Source: Tigriopus japonicus
Lineage: Eukaryota > Arthropoda > Copepoda > Harpacticoida > Harpacticidae
Length of the DNA: 64,000 nucleotides
Assembly: GCA_010645155.1 (NCBI GenBank)
Contig: CM021313.1
Span: 2,162,974-2,226,973 of the forward strand
Direction: 5' to 3'
This document shows positions 42,074-52,484 of this stretch, in pieces. Made by a program: the position numbers and the translations under genes. Positions within the stretch are counted from its first letter, which is position 1. Every line of letters begins with the position of its first letter. Under the pieces are notes generated by a model. That model was not told the origin of the DNA and searched no databases. It saw only the letters and a program-made list of their open reading frames with translations.

Positions 42074-43585
42074 TTATGATAGAGAAAATGTAGAATCTTG
42101 TTGATTGCGAATCCCATGGGCGCTTAAGGGTCGAGAATATCTCCCCTCGCGCACAGATGCCACATTATGGGACATGGGTCTTCGGGGGTGTTGAACCGCC
42201 CTTTCAGGCGTGCCAATGCTCGATTGAGGCCTCGATATCTTTGCTGAGTCCAGTTCGTCCACTCTCTTCACTCCTATTCTTTCGATTTCCCGCGTCTTAT
42301 CTAGATCTTGAACGATATCGTAGTATATCGGTGGAAAAGCCGGAGTATCCAAAATGGAACCGATGAAGGAAGGCGGCAAAACTTGGCTCTCGTGAACCGA
42401 TAATTTTCCTTTCGACACCACGTGAACGAGCACATCCGAGGACGATGGATCGAGGAGGACAAAATCCGCATCCGATCCCGCTTGGATGCGGCCCTTCTGT
42501 GGGTGGAGATTCTTCAACTTGGCCATATTTGTGCTCGTCAAGGCGGCCAATTTGGGTGCGGAAATGCTTTGACCGTAATCAAACAGACGCCAGAGTTGGA
42601 CTAAATTCCCCACCGGAGTCCCTATCTCGGTAGTTTTCTTATCGTCTTGAACGGCAACGGAGCAGATATCGGAGAATTTGCCAATGAGTTCCAAATCATC
42701 TGCCCGATCTCCAGTCACGACGGCTTCGACAAAAACCAATCGCCGATTCTCGGGTGTTAGGTGGTTTAAAATTCCCACCGTTGAAGTCGAGCTTGAAACT
42801 TGGAGGACGAGTGGAACGTTGACCGATTCTGCAAACTTTAGGGCCCTAAAAGAGGCCTCGGCTTCAGCGCTTTCTTGATAACATCGTGCTTGAACGTCGG
42901 TGTTATCCACGTCCAATGGTGTTTGATTCAGAGCCGGATTCCCCGGTTTGACACCCGCAACAGCTCCGAGATCTTTGCACGTTTCCAAGAAAGTCAAGAG
43001 ATGGGCATCTTGTTCGGAACAAGCCAATCCATTCATATCTAGGACGAAACAATTGATCCCTTCCTGCTTCACTGCATTGGTCATGGGCTCTTTCATTGAG
43101 TCGGACCAAGTCGCGAGAACGACTCGCAAAGTGCAATCATGCCCAAATCCTTCATCATTCATGTTACTCTTCCATAGCTGAATAGCTGAAATCATTTCAT
43201 CCGCACTCTGAACAATCAGCGAGTATTCCACGGCAGTGGTGCCCGATTGGGTGGGTGGTCCATCAATATCAATCTCCGAACTTCCATTCGATCTCAATTC
43301 AAATCCGCCAGGAAAAGCAAGGCACCCTTTGGCTTCGATGATATGAGCGTCTTCTGGAGCCTCGATGTTTGAACCAACCTCTTTAATTAGTCCCTCTTCC
43401 ACCAAAATATCTTCTTCGGTTTCTCCCGTGGCATTCACAATCATGACATCCTTGACCAGGATCGTAGAGACATTGTTAAAATCATTGAAAGGTGTGGCTT
43501 CCACGACTGTTTGGACCTTCTCCTGAATCACCGGTTCAACTTTGGAGTCTGAAGTCGTGTCATCGAAGCCGAAAATGCTCTTCAT
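42074..43585 (-). CDS. CRMP/dihydropyrimidinase-like protein, divergent
   Basis: Collapsin response mediator proteins are non-enzymatic relatives of dihydropyrimidinase that regulate the neuronal cytoskeleton. This 503-residue product keeps the family frame: ILVKDVMIVNATGETEEDILVEEGLIKEVG at the N-terminus, LTSTNMAKLKNLHPQKGRI and AGSDADFVLLDP near the end of the barrel, and a Ser/Arg-rich tail ending STFSLS. The HxH metal site of hydantoinases (GGIDxHxH) is replaced by PGGFELRSNGSS, and it is shorter than typical CRMPs (about 570). Catalysis is therefore unlikely. The start is the ATG at 43585, just downstream of a good acceptor at 43607. A 5' exon is likely; the frame is also open upstream to 43876, but reading through would include an apparent intron (43809-43608). 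Confidence 0.75.
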   Translation of the reverse strand: MKSIFGFDDTTSDSKVEPVIQEKVQTVVEATPFNDFNNVSTILVKDVMIVNATGETEEDILVEEGLIKEVGSNIEAPEDAHIIEAKGCLAFPGGFELRSNGSSEIDIDGPPTQSGTTAVEYSLIVQSADEMISAIQLWKSNMNDEGFGHDCTLRVVLATWSDSMKEPMTNAVKQEGINCFVLDMNGLACSEQDAHLLTFLETCKDLGAVAGVKPGNPALNQTPLDVDNTDVQARCYQESAEAEASFRALKFAESVNVPLVLQVSSSTSTVGILNHLTPENRRLVFVEAVVTGDRADDLELIGKFSDICSVAVQDDKKTTEIGTPVGNLVQLWRLFDYGQSISAPKLAALTSTNMAKLKNLHPQKGRIQAGSDADFVLLDPSSSDVLVHVVSKGKLSVHESQVLPPSFIGSILDTPAFPPIYYDIVQDLDKTREIERIGVKRVDELDSAKISRPQSSIGTPERAVQHPRRPMSHNVASVREGRYSRPLSAHGIRNQQDSTFSLS

Positions 43586-44869
43586 TTGGGAGCTGTCGGC
43601 GGTTCGTCTGCAATGAAAGTTTGATTTGAACATTATTTTCCCATCGGAACCCATTGACCCAATGACCCAAGTAAAGTTACCCTCTATGTGCGGACATTTT
43701 GGAATAACGACCAAGCAAAAGAGTATGGAATGAATTGGAGTCCGATCCTGTTTAGTCGACAAAGTTGGGTTGGGCTGATTATCGATTTTCATTTTACTCA
43801 CTCTCTTACCGACAAGTGTCGACCTCGAGGGCTTTCTCAACTCGACCCTTCGTAGAGTCCCATCGCTAGTGTTCATTTACGACACACTGCCTACGAGCTT
43901 ACAAAAAACTTGGCTCGGCCACATGAATGATGGCAGAGTTTCATGACACCTGACCTAAGTAAGGCTATTGGGTGTCAGGCTTTTAGAATTCGAAATATGA
44001 TCCCACCTCCACCTCTGATCTTGCTTACCCAAAAAGCACTTCCCCAAGTAAATGCAAATTTCCAAGTCTAATTTTGTAGTGTACTCACATTTTCGAAAAC
44101 AGTAGTAACAAGTTAAGGCCTTTCGAGTTGGTTTCTTGGTGTATTCGGTGTGGAATTCATTGGTACAATGAACCTGAAAGTCACAGTTGGTGTGTCTGCT
44201 CTAGCGACCACTTCCAATTTTCCCACTAGATGGTTATGTTTTGTTCCAAGTCAGTGATTGCACTTCTATGCGCTTCTCATGCATTGTAAATCTGAACCAA
44301 CCCCAAGAGATGACAGACTGATACATAACTGATCGTCTGTATTTCATTTGAATTTACTCTTACATCCTAGGGTCACTAACCGTTGTGGTTTTAATCTTTG
44401 ATCTGGATCACCAAGGCATAATCCAACATGAACTAGGCCTTCCCTTGGTCACCATGAGCCATCCATGTCGTCTACTCGTACAGTACGTTGTCATCATCAA
44501 CATGAAAATCAGATGAGAACTAGAACAAGCCCGTCGTCGCATTCCGCTTCTGAGCTGGGCTCTCTGGCATTGGATGGAGTAGCTCCACTGCCTCGAGACA
44601 AACTACACACATACATACAGTACAAGCACCATTAAGTGACTAATGTGTTTTTGTGCAACGAGGAATACGGGAGAATAAGGCAACATGAGAGGTGTTCATT
44701 AGTGACATGGCCGAATGAAAGGGACTTTGGTGTTCTCCTTGGCTCGACATTTGTATCTAAATCACAATACTTTTCAAAATACTGCCACACATTCTTCCGC
44801 CGAAGTTATCATTTCACAAACAAACAAAATTCCCTTGTAAATTCGAGTGACAATAGAACATCGAGCACC
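43586..44869. other. Divergent intergenic region, CRMP-like / ORP9
   Basis: The two flanking genes are transcribed away from each other, so their promoters share this stretch, along with a probable 5' exon of the CRMP-like gene (about 43810-43876). No core promoter motif could be singled out. No repeat was seen. Confidence 0.45.
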
Positions 44870-47675
44870 ATGGAAGGATCCCTTTCCAAATGGACGAATG
44901 TCATGAAAGGTTGGCAATTCAGATGGTTCGTTCTGGATAAAGATGCTGGCCTTTTCTCATACTACACAAGTCGAGAGAAGATGAACCGAGGTCTTCGACG
45001 TGGCTGTGTCCGATTGCAAGGAGCCGTTCTCGGAATTGATAACGAAGACGACACGACCTTCACGATCACAGTCGATGGCAAGACGTTTCATTTCCAGGTG
45101 AGTCACTGCCTTGTTGAGCTCACTGAAAGAAGGCACCTAAACACGTTGTATATTACTTTTTTTAGGCCAAACATTCGGAAGAACGCCAAGGCTGGATCCA
45201 AGCTCTAGAAGATACAATCAAGCAGCATAGTCAAACTCATCTGAATTCCTTCCGAATGTTGACCAAGTCTGAGATATCCTTGGCAGCCTTCGAGAAGAGG
45301 TTAGGCGAGACAGACAGCTATTTAGAATTGCTGCTCAAACAAATCGACAAGCTTCAGTCCAAACACGATGCCGCCCAAGACCCAGCCACCCAATCCAAGT
45401 ATGCCAATATCTTGTTGAAGGCCCGTGAATTGGCTGAAACAACCAAGCACGGCATTGTTCTACTGCAGATTGCTAAAAACGCGAGTATGCCGGAAACGGC
45501 CGTCTCTGGTAGTCCCAAAACCGTAACCGTAGCTGAAGAGTTCCCTTCTAGTCCGTTGAATCCGTCTAGAATTTCCACTGCACCCAAAACTAATTATAAG
45601 AGTGGGGCGGACGAGGACGACAGTGTTGATAATCGTGCAGATATTGGTGTCGAAGCTGCCGAAGAATTCGAGATTGGTTCCGAGTGCCTTGAACCCGGGT
45701 TGAAACCTCAAAAGAGCCAACATTCCAAGGCTTCGGATTTGACGAATGCCATCCCCGCCACATCCTACTCGAGCTCGGAAGAAGAGGATGACGACTTCTT
45801 TGATGCCGAGGACGAACAGTTCAAGGATTGTGAAGCTCAGATGGTTCTAACCCGTGGTGGGTCTGAGGGCAAGCTGGAGCTATTCGGTGCACCCCCTGTG
45901 CGATCTCCTAGTTTAGAGCTCAAGGATGTCATCGATTATGATGCCTTGTACGACGAGGATGACAGTTTAAAGGAAGATGTAGATATGAAGAGTCACGGCT
46001 CGGTGATCACCCATCTTCTCTCGCAAGTGCGAATCGGCATGGACCTCACCAAGATCGTTCTACCCACGTTCATTTTGGAACGACGATCTCTCCTGGAAAT
46101 GTATTCGGACTTCTTTGCTCATCCCGACTTGTTCACCGAAATTGCGGATGGAACTTCGCCTTCTGATCGAATGATCCGCGTTCTCAAGTGGTATTTGTCG
46201 TCGTTCCATGCCGGAAGGAAATCGAGTGTGGCCAAAAAGCCGTACAATCCCATCCTTGGTGAGACCTTCCGATGTTTTTGGAATCTGCACGACAAAGAGC
46301 AGGGTGAAAAGATGAGAGAAGGACCCTTGCCGTGGGTCGGTCATAATGATTTGTCGTTTGTTGCCGAACAAGTAAGTGCCTACTTGCCACGGACATGTGT
46401 ACATAGATTAGAGATTCTATTTTTACAACAGGTTTCGCATCATCCACCTATCTCAGCATTTTATGCCGAGCATCCGAGAAAACGAATCACTGTGAATGCC
46501 CACATCTATACCAAGTCCAGTTTCCTTGGGATGTCGGTAGGTTTCTAAACTAAAATTGTCAAAATGAAAAGCTACAGCCTCACATTTATTGATTTCCTTA
46601 ACAGGTTGCCGTCCACAATGTGGGGCAGGGCAAATTGACCCTATTAGATCATAACGAGGAATACATTTGCACGTTTCCGAGCGGTTATGGTCGGAGCATT
46701 CTAACCGTCCCATGGATCGAGTTGGGAGGCAAAGTATCACTGATCTGTCCAACCACGGGTTATTCAGCTAATATTGAATTTAAGTGCAAGCAGTTTTTCA
46801 GTTCTGACGTGAACAAAGTAAGTAATGGTTAGGGGTGCAGATTTCTGGCAAATAAAACATGCCGTTTAGAACCAAAAACTGGCAAAAAGACACGAAAAAT
46901 TGCTATAAAAAAAGGGGCAAAACTGGCCACTAGATTCGAGAAATGAGCATAAAATTTCACTGATTAATAAAGTGGGATTAATGCCACTCTCAACGTAAGT
47001 AAAAAACACTCAAAATATTTTCGGTCAAGGCACGAAGTGTGTGCAAAAATAGGTGCAGTCATTTATTTTTAAATTAGGAAAAAACACAAGACCAGAGAAG
47101 GTGCTCTTTCGCCCTTTGGGGCGATGACCGAAACTCGCCAAATTTGTTAATTACGCGGTAAGACATGGGATTAATTTTAATTACAAAAACCGAACAAAAA
47201 AATGAGCCGGCTATAACTAGGTTGTTGATTTCGAAGTAACTCTTCATAATTAATGATTTGGTCTTTTTCTGTCAATTAGATCGTGGCTGAGGTGTTTCAG
47301 CCCAATTCAAAAAAATCCATTCTGCGAGTGGATGGAGAGTGGAACGGAAAGATGATGGCTAAATGGCCAAGTGGTAAAAATGAAGTATTCATCGATGTGG
47401 CACGATTGCCTATGTTCAAAAAGCGATGCAAAAAAGTCATGGAGCAGGACGATTTTGAGTCCCGACGTCTCTGGCGAGCTGTGACTTACGGTCTGAAAGT
47501 GAATGACATTGATGCGGCCACTGCGGCCAAATATGAGCTAGAGCAACGCCAAAGAGAGGAAGCGGCGGAACGGAAGGCATCGGGTTCCAAGTGGGAGACC
47601 AAACTGTTCCAGCCCATCGGAGAGAATTGGGTGTTCACAAATCCTTTGGAGAAACGTGAACCAACGAAGAAATGA
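44870..47675 (+). CDS. OSBPL9: Oxysterol-binding protein-related protein 9 (ORP9)
   Basis: ORP9 exchanges sterol and phosphoinositide lipids at ER contacts with Golgi and endosomes. Five phase-0 exons (44870-45097, 45166-46371, 46432-46536, 46605-46817, 47280-47675) give 715 residues, close to human ORP9 (736). A PH domain starts [20 protein letters not shown] (residues 1-100). A coiled region follows, then an acidic stretch with [10 protein letters not shown] (about 287), which is the FFAT-type motif that binds ER VAP proteins. The lipid-transfer domain (about 350-715) carries the OSBP signature [10 protein letters not shown], split by an intron after EQ, and [11 protein letters not shown]. 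The start matches the known N-terminus of PH-containing ORP9. Confidence 0.95.
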
Positions 47676-47925
47676 ACTACTTTGCCACCTACTTTGTTTA
47701 TTGTGACTGTGCTCACATAGTTAAGCTAAATTGCAGCATTTCCATCTATCCTCCATGGTTCAACTTCGAGTTCTTCTACTGTTAACGTTAAAGTCCCTCA
47801 CTAGTATGAACGACAACTGTAGCAGAAGTAACAAGGGGTCATATCTACTGCTATTAAGTTTATCACGATTGATCACCATTATGATTGAATTAGTTTTTAT
47901 ATTGACCTAAAGATTCATAAAAAAC

Positions 47926-47931
47926 AATAAA
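47926..47931 (+). terminator. Polyadenylation signal of ORP9
   Basis: AATAAA lies about 250 bp beyond the ORP9 stop codon and is followed by a T/G-containing stretch. It is the first canonical signal after the stop. Confidence 0.6.
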
Positions 47932-47978
47932 GCTCTTTGGACGAAATCGCCACGATGATGATGATGATTCGGTTTAAT

Positions 47979-49941
47979 TCAAGAGGATTCCTTTTCTTGT
48001 TTGACCTCGTCGTCGGTCTGAAAGAAACACAAAAAATTCCCACAATCAATTAGTCTGAACATCACTCGCAAAACCCTTCAATTCTACAACTATTTCTCCA
48101 GATATTTCTTGTATTTTCTTTTCGTTCTGGGCATGGTTATCATTGGCAAGAAGGTACTTGTTATCTTTTTCTTTCCAAATGATAACCTTGAGATACGGTA
48201 TTCCGTCATGCTGTGCTTTCTCAGCGGTCCTCGGCACTTCAGAACCTCTCACCCTATCTAAGTATGAATTCCAAGGTGGTTTTGATGAAGTTACTACTAT
48301 CCTTACTAAGTAAGGACTATGCAGACATGATTGCGAAGCATTTTACGGGATTTACCTTCTTGGCTTGTTGCTCCTCGTTATCATCATTGGCAGGTAGAAT
48401 GGCCTCGCTCAAGGTGAACTTCTCATAACCGGGAATATCCTCGGCTGCCTTGAACGTTCGCTTCGTATTCGTCTTCTTTAGGTCCTTGACTTTGAAATCT
48501 CGTTTTTGGGGCGATAAAGCGGGGCGTCGTTTTTGCGCTGGACGACCGCGAGGACGCGACGGACTGCAAATTTGACCACAAGAAACTCCAATTAGAATTA
48601 GGGCGCTTTTATCATTCGCCTTCGCTTCGTCATTGACGGATACTAAAAGGTCTTTATTTGGTTACTGTTTAACTTTTATTCAAAGCATAAATTAGTAGTC
48701 ATGAACAATAATGAAAGGGAGAAATATTGGAGGGTGGTTCTATTTTGGTCCAAAGGCAATGAAATAGTGTTTGTTATTTTCGAATTAAAAAGTCCCTTCT
48801 CCATCCCATTGGCAATTGGAACTTTAATGTTAACTTGCTAGGCATATTATTTAAGGTAAACTGTTGTCAATTTCGTTTAACAGCCCTTTTGATTCATCAT
48901 TACCTTAATGGGAGCGAAATAGAAGACAATTTCATAGTCATTTTCGAATGGGTAATATGCTCACGAAATTTCTGAAATGTCTTTTTTCCCACATGCAAAA
49001 AAACATCGAAAGTGACACCCAGAACTTGAAAGTTTGAGCACACGCATGTTTCTGCATTTCGAACGATTTTGAACAATACTGTCCGCCTGTTTTTGGGTTC
49101 ATCGTAGGTTACCCACCTGAGCGAAGGTTGCAACCCTCTAAACCAGGGGTGTACAAACTTATTTAGCAATGGGCCAAATTGGCTGGACCGTTGGCGCTCG
49201 CGGGCCACACCATCCAAAACGGCAAAGAATTTCTAGTATAAAATTCTACAATCTACCTACCCTACATATGCATAATCAAGACATGACAATGATAGATCCT
49301 TTCGCGGGCCACATTTGGCCCACGGGCCAGGGTTTGCACACCCCTGCCCTAAACCCTAAGATAACATGTCGTTTCTCAAGTCTGAAATAAGTTGTTTCTC
49401 CAACCACAATTACAGATTTTTCCAAACATGTCAAAGAGAAATATACAAATTCAGGTCAAAGAAACTTGTCAGCTCACTTATGCCTACTAAAGTCAGGGTC
49501 ACATGTGACTTCAAACATTTCGTTTTAACCTATTTTCTGATTTTTGTCAAAGTACAATCAGTTATCTTTTAATAAATGGGAACGTACCTGTTTGAAAAGA
49601 ACCAACGGAATGGGTTTATGTGTGTTTGACGTCGAACTACAGGCGAATATCGCCTCGGTTTTGCAACTTGGGGTGGATGTCTTCTAAAATTAGGTTTGCG
49701 GAGATTTTGAGCTGAACAGCACACCACAAAGGTGACAAGCAACAGAATAAGGGACACCTAAAAGAAACGAGCATGATGATTGACGAATGGTGGTCCATTG
49801 ACTTAATTTAGAATTCAAAATCTTTCTTTGACACTGGTTCGAGATAAAAGCTCGAATATGGGATTTTTTATGATCAAAACCTCTAAACGACACATGACAC
49901 TTGTGGTGGTCCACTAATTTCTCTTGGCTTACCCGTGACAT
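47979..49941 (-). CDS. Small secreted basic protein, unknown function
   Basis: Four exons join in phase to 141 residues: 49941-49933 (only MSR), 49757-49588, 48563-48356 and 48017-47979. The N-terminus MSRVSLILLLVTFVVCCSAQ is a clear signal peptide with likely cleavage after CSA. The mature part is Arg/Lys/Pro-rich (NLRKPNFRRHPPQVAKPRR, PSRPRGRPAQKRRP) and turns acidic at the end (NDDNEEQQAKK, KQEKESS). No known domain or cysteine pattern is visible. PRGRP resembles an AT-hook, but the signal peptide argues against a nuclear role. It could be an extracellular or cuticle-associated basic protein or a peptide precursor. The splice sites are good, but the joining of exon 2 to exon 3 rests on phase alone. 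A hAT MITE lies in intron 2. Confidence 0.6.
49144..49346. mobile_element. hAT-type MITE family C, copy 2
   Basis: A 203-bp element beginning CAGGGGTGTACAAACTTATT and ending GTTTGCACACCCCTG. Its flanks CTCTAAAC (49136-49143) and CCCTAAAC (49347-49354) agree at seven of eight positions. It contains GCGGGCCACA and GGGCCACATTTGGCCCACGG blocks related to the copy at 40.7 kb. It lies in intron 2 of the secreted-protein gene. Confidence 0.9.
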
Positions 49942-51072
49942 GATAACTGGATGGGAGGCTTCTTGTTGCGGTGTTACCGGTCTTCAAACCAAGAAGCAAC
50001 TGGACCCTCATCGGGTCTTTTGGTCAAGGTAATCCGGGAGAACTGAATGAGTGGAGGGACCCTTATCCAGACAGGATCGTCAGTTAGTTAGTTAGTTCCA
50101 TGTACAGTCTTGTCATGAAGAGGTGGTGGGCGCCCTTTGATTGGTAGGTGAGTGAGTCCTTCCGAGACCACTCCTACCCGCCATCATTCGACCAAGTCAA
50201 GAAATTTATCTGTCCCCTCACTCGAGTTTCTCGAGGTAAACGCGAAGTGGCTTCGGGACATTGACATTGAGATTTCAACTCGAACGACTCGACGACCGCG
50301 AATTACGAGGCTTCATCCACTCCGAGAACGCTCTCGAGGCAATTGGAGGCAATCATTCTGGAAATACAGTACGACGCTCTGTGTATAGCAAACTCCGTTG
50401 ATGTTTCCCATGCATGGTTTAAACCGATAACAGCTCTATTTCAGACCGGGCGCTTCTTATAGAACGTCCAATTGGTTGGACGATACATGGATGAAATTGA
50501 TAGGCTGAATTGACCTTCCGCCTAATTGATCACTCCGTGGATGGGAAACGACCAACGAATGACCCCTTCCTCTCTCAAAATCATACGCGGAGTTTGCGCG
50601 CCGTGTGGTTTGAGTAGATTGATGAATTGACTTGCATGATTTTGGTGGTTAGTATTCAAATGCCCGGTTTATAGAGGACGATTTATTGTGACCACATTTA
50701 AGACCTTCGCTAACAAAAGTTGAGCAAATTGTTGGAATCATTTGAATCGTTCCATAGTGCTATTGCTATTTGAGGTCTATTTGCTTTGCCCTTTAGTACG
50801 CAAGCTAATGGTTGGGAAAATTATCTGCAATGAACTTCATTGGTTTACCGGAGAAACAGGATAATTGAGCGGTTTAAATTGATGCTACTTACTCGACATG
50901 ATCCCTTTTTAGAAGATACAATGTGTGGTTGTGCGAAACGTACGAAAACATTTTCCATTGTTGTTCAGGTTCATTTATGGCACGTACTCGAAGCTCAAAT
51001 CGATTATGATTTCTAAGATATTCTTTGAATAACCCTGCAGCCTCATTTGAACCATCAACTGCTATCGTTGTT
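49942..51072. other. Intergenic
   Basis: A 76-codon ATG frame on the minus strand (51119-50889) ends in a region with a donor-like GTAAGT, but it has no recognisable domain. Its first 16 codons fall in the LINE-related repeat at 51073. I do not count it as a gene. Nothing else was seen. Confidence 0.4.
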
Positions 51073-51209
51073 GACCCAAGAAGCAAAATATCACTACAAT
51101 GACATTCGATTATAGCCATTTCTTCGACTATTAGGAGTTGTCCAATTGTGCCGACGACTTATTTGAAAAATTAGGACCAAGATCAGGTGAAACAGTTTGT
51201 GAGGTTTAA
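51073..51209 (+). repeat. LINE 5' fragment, duplicate of 52485-52620
   Basis: This 137-bp block matches 52485-52620 at roughly 80%, with common strings GACTATTAGGAGTTGT and CAGTTTGTGAGGTTTAA. In the downstream copy the block leads into the LINE's first frame (MPTTYLKKEDH); here the same frame hits a stop after VPTTYLKN. It is probably the start of a second, dead copy or part of a duplicated 5' region. Confidence 0.6.
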
Positions 51210-51505
51210 AAGGCGGGTTTATCTTTGAAATAATTGAAGAAATTGGTGCTCAAAGTATCCAATGAAGATAATTTGCTACGATGTTTATCTTAGATAACCT
51301 TAAATAGCTATATTCAATCACCTAAAACCACCAAAATCATTAATTGATATAGTTCATGCTCCTGATTTGCCTCTTTACTTCAGAGCTTTATTTTGAATGA
51401 CAATGTACCGCACCTCTGTGAAGTGACGTCACAGCTCTCAGGTTAAAATGACGTTAGGCAAGGATTTCGAAAAATAATGGATTGAGGTCGAAGCTTTGTT
51501 ATGAC

Positions 51506-51533
51506 TAGAGCGCTATAATAAAATAGCGCTCTA
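51506..51533. mobile_element. 28-bp palindromic hAT-like micro-insertion
   Basis: It begins TAGAGCGCTAT and ends ATAGCGCTCTA, perfect inverted repeats around a 6-bp centre. It is flanked by a perfect 8-bp duplication GTTATGAC (51498-51505 and 51534-51541). The ends match the 29-bp insertion at 10697-10725 (TAGAGSGCTA). The duplication shows this was a transposition-type insertion and not a chance palindrome. Confidence 0.8.
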
Positions 51534-51541
51534 GTTATGAC

Positions 51542-52484
51542 TAGTCTTGGTCACCCAGGGTGATGATCAAGTGGGCTTAAACTATGCTCTAATAAGAAAT
51601 GGTATTCATTGTCTGGATCTTGTTGGTCCAATTTCAGCTTTAAAACTTAGCAATAACTAAAACTGCCACTGAAAACTTGCTTTAAACATATTTCGACGGA
51701 TATTTGTATTTCCTCTCCCCTTAATCAAAAGCACTTTTTTCGATCTTCGAGCTCAAGTTTGATCACGCTCAAAAAAAGGAGAAAGGTGCTCAAATGCTTT
51801 CCAACTGTTTCCAACACAACCAAAAACTGTCCTTATAGGCTGTTGGTAAAATCAGGCTGAATTGGCAGCGTGCGTTAGTACCTGGTACCTGTGACCAAGG
51901 ATAGTCATAACAAAAAGCTGCGACATTTGTCCATATCTGAAGATGTCCTTGCGTTAGGTTAGGTAATGCATCTGACCAATTAGCAAAGCTCGGAACCAAA
52001 CATCCCAAGACGATCAAATTCCACTATTCTAAGAATTGCTCCTTGAGAGAAAGACTGGTGGGGTACGAGACATTCCATCAATTCTAAAAACTAGTTATCC
52101 TATGTTCTTTACATACTCTAATACAAATGTAAATCAATTTGCTCGTTGTTCATATCAAATTGCCGTTCCCGACTTTTCATTAGGTTTAATTCAGGTCAAG
52201 TTAAGTGTAAATTAGGTTAGATTAGTTTTAAATTTAGTTAATGTAATGTCATTGCTCATAGAGATCGGTGATAACCGTTTATATTAGTGAATTGGTCATT
52301 GTTGGTCACTTTTTGACCATGTGCCATGGTGTGCCAACCTAAATTCCATTCTGCAAATAACTTTTTTCTTGCAACAGTTCTCCATGCCAGAATTACAATC
52401 ACCCAATGAGCAATATTATGATACCCTTCCACTTTAGGTAGTCTAATCTGTGTCAACAAAAATTCTTGCGGGTGCAGGCGTTCA
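51542..52484. other. Intergenic, unassigned
   Basis: No gene or bounded repeat could be supported. Minus-strand frames at 51790-52017 and 52256-52531 have no recognisable domain, and the second begins in LINE sequence. Confidence 0.4.

Noticed and set aside
43586..43876. N-terminal 97 codons of the CRMP-like frame as coding
   Set aside because: A good donor (43809) and acceptor (43608) mark an intron; the spliced frame from the 43876 ATG runs into a stop, so translation from the ATG at 43585 is preferred.
50889..51119. 76-codon minus-strand gene
   Set aside because: Its first 16 codons lie in a LINE-derived repeat, no domain is seen, and a stop follows whether or not the GTAAGT is used.
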